From Euryarchaeota archaeon Ods02 (lineage in GTDB: Archaea > Halobacteriota > Halobacteria > Halobacteriales > Halorutilaceae), in the NCBI GenBank assembly GCA_028751075.1, contig JAQZDA010000012.1, positions 1 to 58,479 on the forward strand: a stretch of 58,479 nt of DNA. The letters are read 5' to 3'. The first letter of the stretch is position 1, and each line of letters opens with the position of its first letter. Below are positions 57,217 through 58,479 of this stretch, in pieces. The notes under the pieces are model-generated. The model saw only the letters and a list, made by a program, of their open reading frames with translations, had not been told where the DNA came from and did not search any database. The translations under genes were made by a program, and so were the position numbers.

Positions 57217-58365
57217 ATGGACTTCGCGCTCTCGCAGGAACAACGCCAGATACAGGACCTCGTGTCGGAGTTCGTCGACGAAGAGATAGCTCCCCGCGCC
57301 AAGGAGATAGACGAGAGAGACGAGTTCCCCGAGGACCTCGTGGAGGAGATGGCGGAGCTCGGGTTGATGGGGATGCCGTTCCCCGAGGAGTACGGCGGCA
57401 GCGGCCTCGACTACCACAGCTACGCCATCGGCGTCGAGGAGATAAGCAGGGGCAGCGGAGGTCTCGGCACCGTCGTCGCCGCCCACACCTCGCTCGCCGC
57501 CGCCATGGTGGAGAGCTTCGGAGACGAGGAACAGAAGAACGAGTACCTCGTCCCGCTGGCGGAAGGCAGCGAGATAGGTGCTTTCGCGCTGTCGGAGGCG
57601 AACGCCGGCAGCGACGTACCCGCGATGGAGACCACCGCCGAGAAAGAAGACGACGAGTACGTCGTCGACGGTGGTAAGCTCTGGATATCTAACGGCAGCG
57701 TCGCCGACACCGTCGTAGTGTTCGCGAAGACACAGCCGGAGGAGGGTGCCCGCGGTATCTCGGCGTTCGTAGCGCGGCCTGACGAGGACGACGGCTTCCA
57801 CGTGGAGGGCACGGAGGACAAGCTAGGGGACAAGGGCTGTCCGACGGCTGAGCTCAGGTTCGATGGCATGCGGCTGCCGGAGAGCCGGAGGCTGGGGGAG
57901 GAAGGCGAGGGCCTGAAGCAGGCGTTGAAGACCCTGAACGCCGGACGGATCACCATCGCCGCTCGTTCGGTGGGTATCGCCCGCGCCGCCCTCGACTCCG
58001 CATTCGAGTACGCGCACCAGAGGGAGCAGTTCGATCAGAAGATAGCGGATTTCCAGGCCATCCAGCACAAGCTAGCGGACATGGACACCAAGGTCTCAGC
58101 GGCGAAGATGCTGATGCACCGCGCCGCCGACAGGAAGATACGCGGCGAGAGCTACGTCAAAGAATCCGCGCAGGCGAAGCTCTACGCCAGCGAGGTAAGT
58201 CGGGAGGTCGCGAACGAAGGCATCCAGATACACGGCGGCTACGGCTACGTCAAGGACTTCCCCGCCGAACGCTACCTCAGGGACGCGAAGATCAACGAGA
58301 TATACGAGGGCACCAGCGAGGTCCTCAGGAACACCATCGCAGACCGGATGGCGGAGCGGAGATAG
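57217..58365 (+). CDS. Acyl-CoA dehydrogenase (short/medium-chain type)
   Basis: A complete 382-residue enzyme. FALSEANAGSDVPAMETTAE and DGGKLWISNGSVADTVVVFA are the FAD and substrate segments, and E364 (YEGTSEV) the catalytic base in the place typical of short- and medium-chain enzymes. It starts 14 bases after the hydrolase gene. The N-terminus is nearly the same as the remnant at 55904. It would feed the EtfAB of the same window. Confidence 0.94.
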   Translation: MDFALSQEQRQIQDLVSEFVDEEIAPRAKEIDERDEFPEDLVEEMAELGLMGMPFPEEYGGSGLDYHSYAIGVEEISRGSGGLGTVVAAHTSLAAAMVESFGDEEQKNEYLVPLAEGSEIGAFALSEANAGSDVPAMETTAEKEDDEYVVDGGKLWISNGSVADTVVVFAKTQPEEGARGISAFVARPDEDDGFHVEGTEDKLGDKGCPTAELRFDGMRLPESRRLGEEGEGLKQALKTLNAGRITIAARSVGIARAALDSAFEYAHQREQFDQKIADFQAIQHKLADMDTKVSAAKMLMHRAADRKIRGESYVKESAQAKLYASEVSREVANEGIQIHGGYGYVKDFPAERYLRDAKINEIYEGTSEVLRNTIADRMAERR

Positions 58366-58420
58366 ACTGCATATCTCATCCGCATAACTACTTTCTGGCG
58401 GGCAGACGAAGCAACGGCCG

Positions 58421-58479
58421 ATGGAAGATGCAGAACCAGACGTCTGGGTGCGCGGCCGTGGGGAACCCGAGGTCGCGGT
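58421..58479 (+). CDS. Start of a gene cut by the window edge
   Basis: ATG 58421 begins MEDAEPDVWVRGRGEPEVA and stays open to the end of the window. It is 55 bases downstream of the acyl-CoA dehydrogenase on the same strand and could belong to the same fatty-acid cluster. Too little is present to name it. Confidence 0.4.
   Translation, partial: MEDAEPDVWVRGRGEPEVA

Overview
The window looks like a chromosomal segment of a haloarchaeon (class Halobacteria or a close, possibly deep-branching relative). The proteins are strongly acidic. Twin-arginine lipoproteins are common. The archaeal marker genes are the archaeosine pair tgtA and arcS, a proteasome alpha subunit, Sec61-beta, a pyruvoyl-dependent arginine decarboxylase, a UPF0058 protein and a 57-residue DUF1931 histone-fold-like protein. 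Codon use is unusual for a GC-rich haloarchaeon because ATA is a common isoleucine codon in the resident genes.

Layout. 0-10.1 kb (minus strand): an eight-gene respiratory operon with a Tat-exported molybdopterin oxidoreductase, a four-cluster ferredoxin subunit, an NrfD/PsrC membrane subunit, a small membrane protein, a TorD-like chaperone, an HdrA/MvhD-like polyferredoxin, an Mrp/ApbC Fe-S carrier and MobA. Its TATA box lies inside an inverted repeat. 10.3-22 kb: housekeeping and redox genes, including a gamma-carbonic-anhydrase-like protein, methyltransferase, aminotransferase, esterase, sugar dehydrogenase, two flavin/PPOX or CoA-disulfide-reductase-type proteins, a Cys-rich Bat/DmsR-like regulator and small zinc-ribbon proteins. 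22.2-25.5 kb: an AT-richer stretch with a transglutaminase-like lipoprotein, a membrane protein and two micro-ORFs. It ends near tRNA-Ser(GGA), whose 3' end is duplicated. 26-34.7 kb: SDR, tgtA, arcS, and a DUF4129/DUF58/MoxR cluster. 34.9-39.6 kb: a zinc ABC uptake locus in which three proteins share a domain with an HW-type histidine motif. 39.6-46.4 kb: Sec61-beta, psmA, Nudix, pdaD, an acyl-CoA dehydrogenase, split MgtE transporters with a PhoU-RCK partner, and VapBC. 46.4-47 kb: gene debris (a MazF-like remnant and a broken copy of the HdrD-like gene end). 47-58.5 kb: an HdrD-like membrane ETF oxidoreductase, EtfBA, a fused hydroxyacyl-CoA dehydrogenase/enoyl-CoA hydratase and acyl-CoA dehydrogenases, which together form a beta-oxidation module feeding the quinone pool.

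Two themes stand out. First, two separate Hdr-derived electron-transfer systems occur in one window: an HdrA/MvhD-like protein with a PsrABC-type complex, and an HdrD-like protein with ETF. Second, six single-base G/C homopolymer indels break four otherwise well-formed small genes. That pattern means either recent decay or sequencing error and should be settled before the genes are called dead. Family names come from motif recognition by eye; no database search was run.
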